This document shows positions 63,924 to 64,000 of a stretch of 64,000 nucleotides of DNA, one piece after another. Location of the stretch: positions 2,728,001-2,792,000 of the forward strand of contig NZ_CP125295.1 of the NCBI RefSeq assembly GCF_030412785.1, given 5' to 3'. Source of the DNA: Paraburkholderia sabiae. GTDB lineage: Bacteria; Pseudomonadota; Gammaproteobacteria; Burkholderiales; Burkholderiaceae. A program made the translations under genes and the position numbers. The notes below the pieces were generated by a model that did no database searches, was not told where the DNA came from, and saw nothing but the letters and a program-made list of their open reading frames with translations. Positions within the stretch are counted from its first letter, which is position 1, and each line of letters starts with the position of its first letter.

Positions 63924-64000
63924 ACGCAGCGAAAGCAGCGCAACAAGTCGCGCTGCGTTAAGCTTCGCTTCCGTCCTACGTCTGGTCTGTGTTGGCGCGA

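Noticed and set aside
1..64000. CRISPR arrays, tRNA and rRNA genes, complete insertion sequences
   Set aside because: No regularly spaced repeats, cloverleaf-type sequences, rRNA-like blocks or transposase genes were recognised by eye. A tRNAscan and an ISfinder search would settle it.

Overview
The window is high-GC DNA whose core genes have the codon use and gene content of a Burkholderiales bacterium, most likely Paraburkholderia, Caballeronia or a close relative. Supporting signs are the Burkholderia-type valine cluster, DUF4148 and DUF1488 proteins, a PadR/SIP/MFS siderophore block, an orphan T6SS vgrG cassette, a KfrA-like protein paired with a tyrosine recombinase, and two long palindromic repeats. 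The genus is inferred from content; no rRNA or tRNA was seen.

Region 1 (1-4.6 kb) holds a degenerate EAL protein, a MocR/GntR regulator and an intact PAS-GGDEF-EAL enzyme. Region 2 (5.0-11.1 kb, minus strand) is an orphan T6SS cassette: vgrG, a DUF4123 adaptor, a DUF3304 lipoprotein that is probably the immunity protein, a DUF2235/Tle1 lipase effector and a small exported protein. Region 3 (11.5-19.8 kb) is an array of small, mostly unknown genes: two HAD-fold paralogues, an orphan Xre/MbcA/ParS-type domain, a pair of tandem-duplicated basic miniproteins and an Xre regulator with a palindromic operator. The spacers share a degenerate motif.

Region 4 (19.8-37.4 kb) looks like an integrated, lower-GC defence island. 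It opens with kfrA-like plus integrase genes. It then carries a 1567-residue NERD / kinase-like / kinase-like / SF1-helicase protein with an overlapping winged-helix partner, the C-terminal remnant of an Mrr-type restriction enzyme, and a convergent pair made of a HEPN-type (MauJ/ApeA-like) protein and a CHAT caspase-like protease. A three-gene cluster of unknown function, headed by a helical-repeat protein, follows. The CHAT-HEPN pair and the NERD-kinase-helicase pair are the best candidates for undescribed systems.

Region 5 (38.2-64 kb) is core chromosome: an autoregulated PadR regulator with a siderophore-interacting reductase and an MFS exporter; a PaoABC-type molybdenum aldehyde oxidoreductase; an outer-membrane barrel protein; and a valine/isobutyrate catabolic cluster (acyl-CoA dehydrogenase, acyl-CoA ligase, mmsA, mmsB, enoyl-CoA hydratase, 3-hydroxyisobutyryl-CoA hydrolase) with a divergent AraC regulator. 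It ends with NfeD protease and slipin, a purine permease, small proteins and an AcoR-like sigma-54 activator. Two copies of a 0.5-0.6 kb palindromic element lie in this region, one inside the valine operon. Each is flanked by mirror-image base skew: T-rich to the left and A-rich to the right on the + strand.
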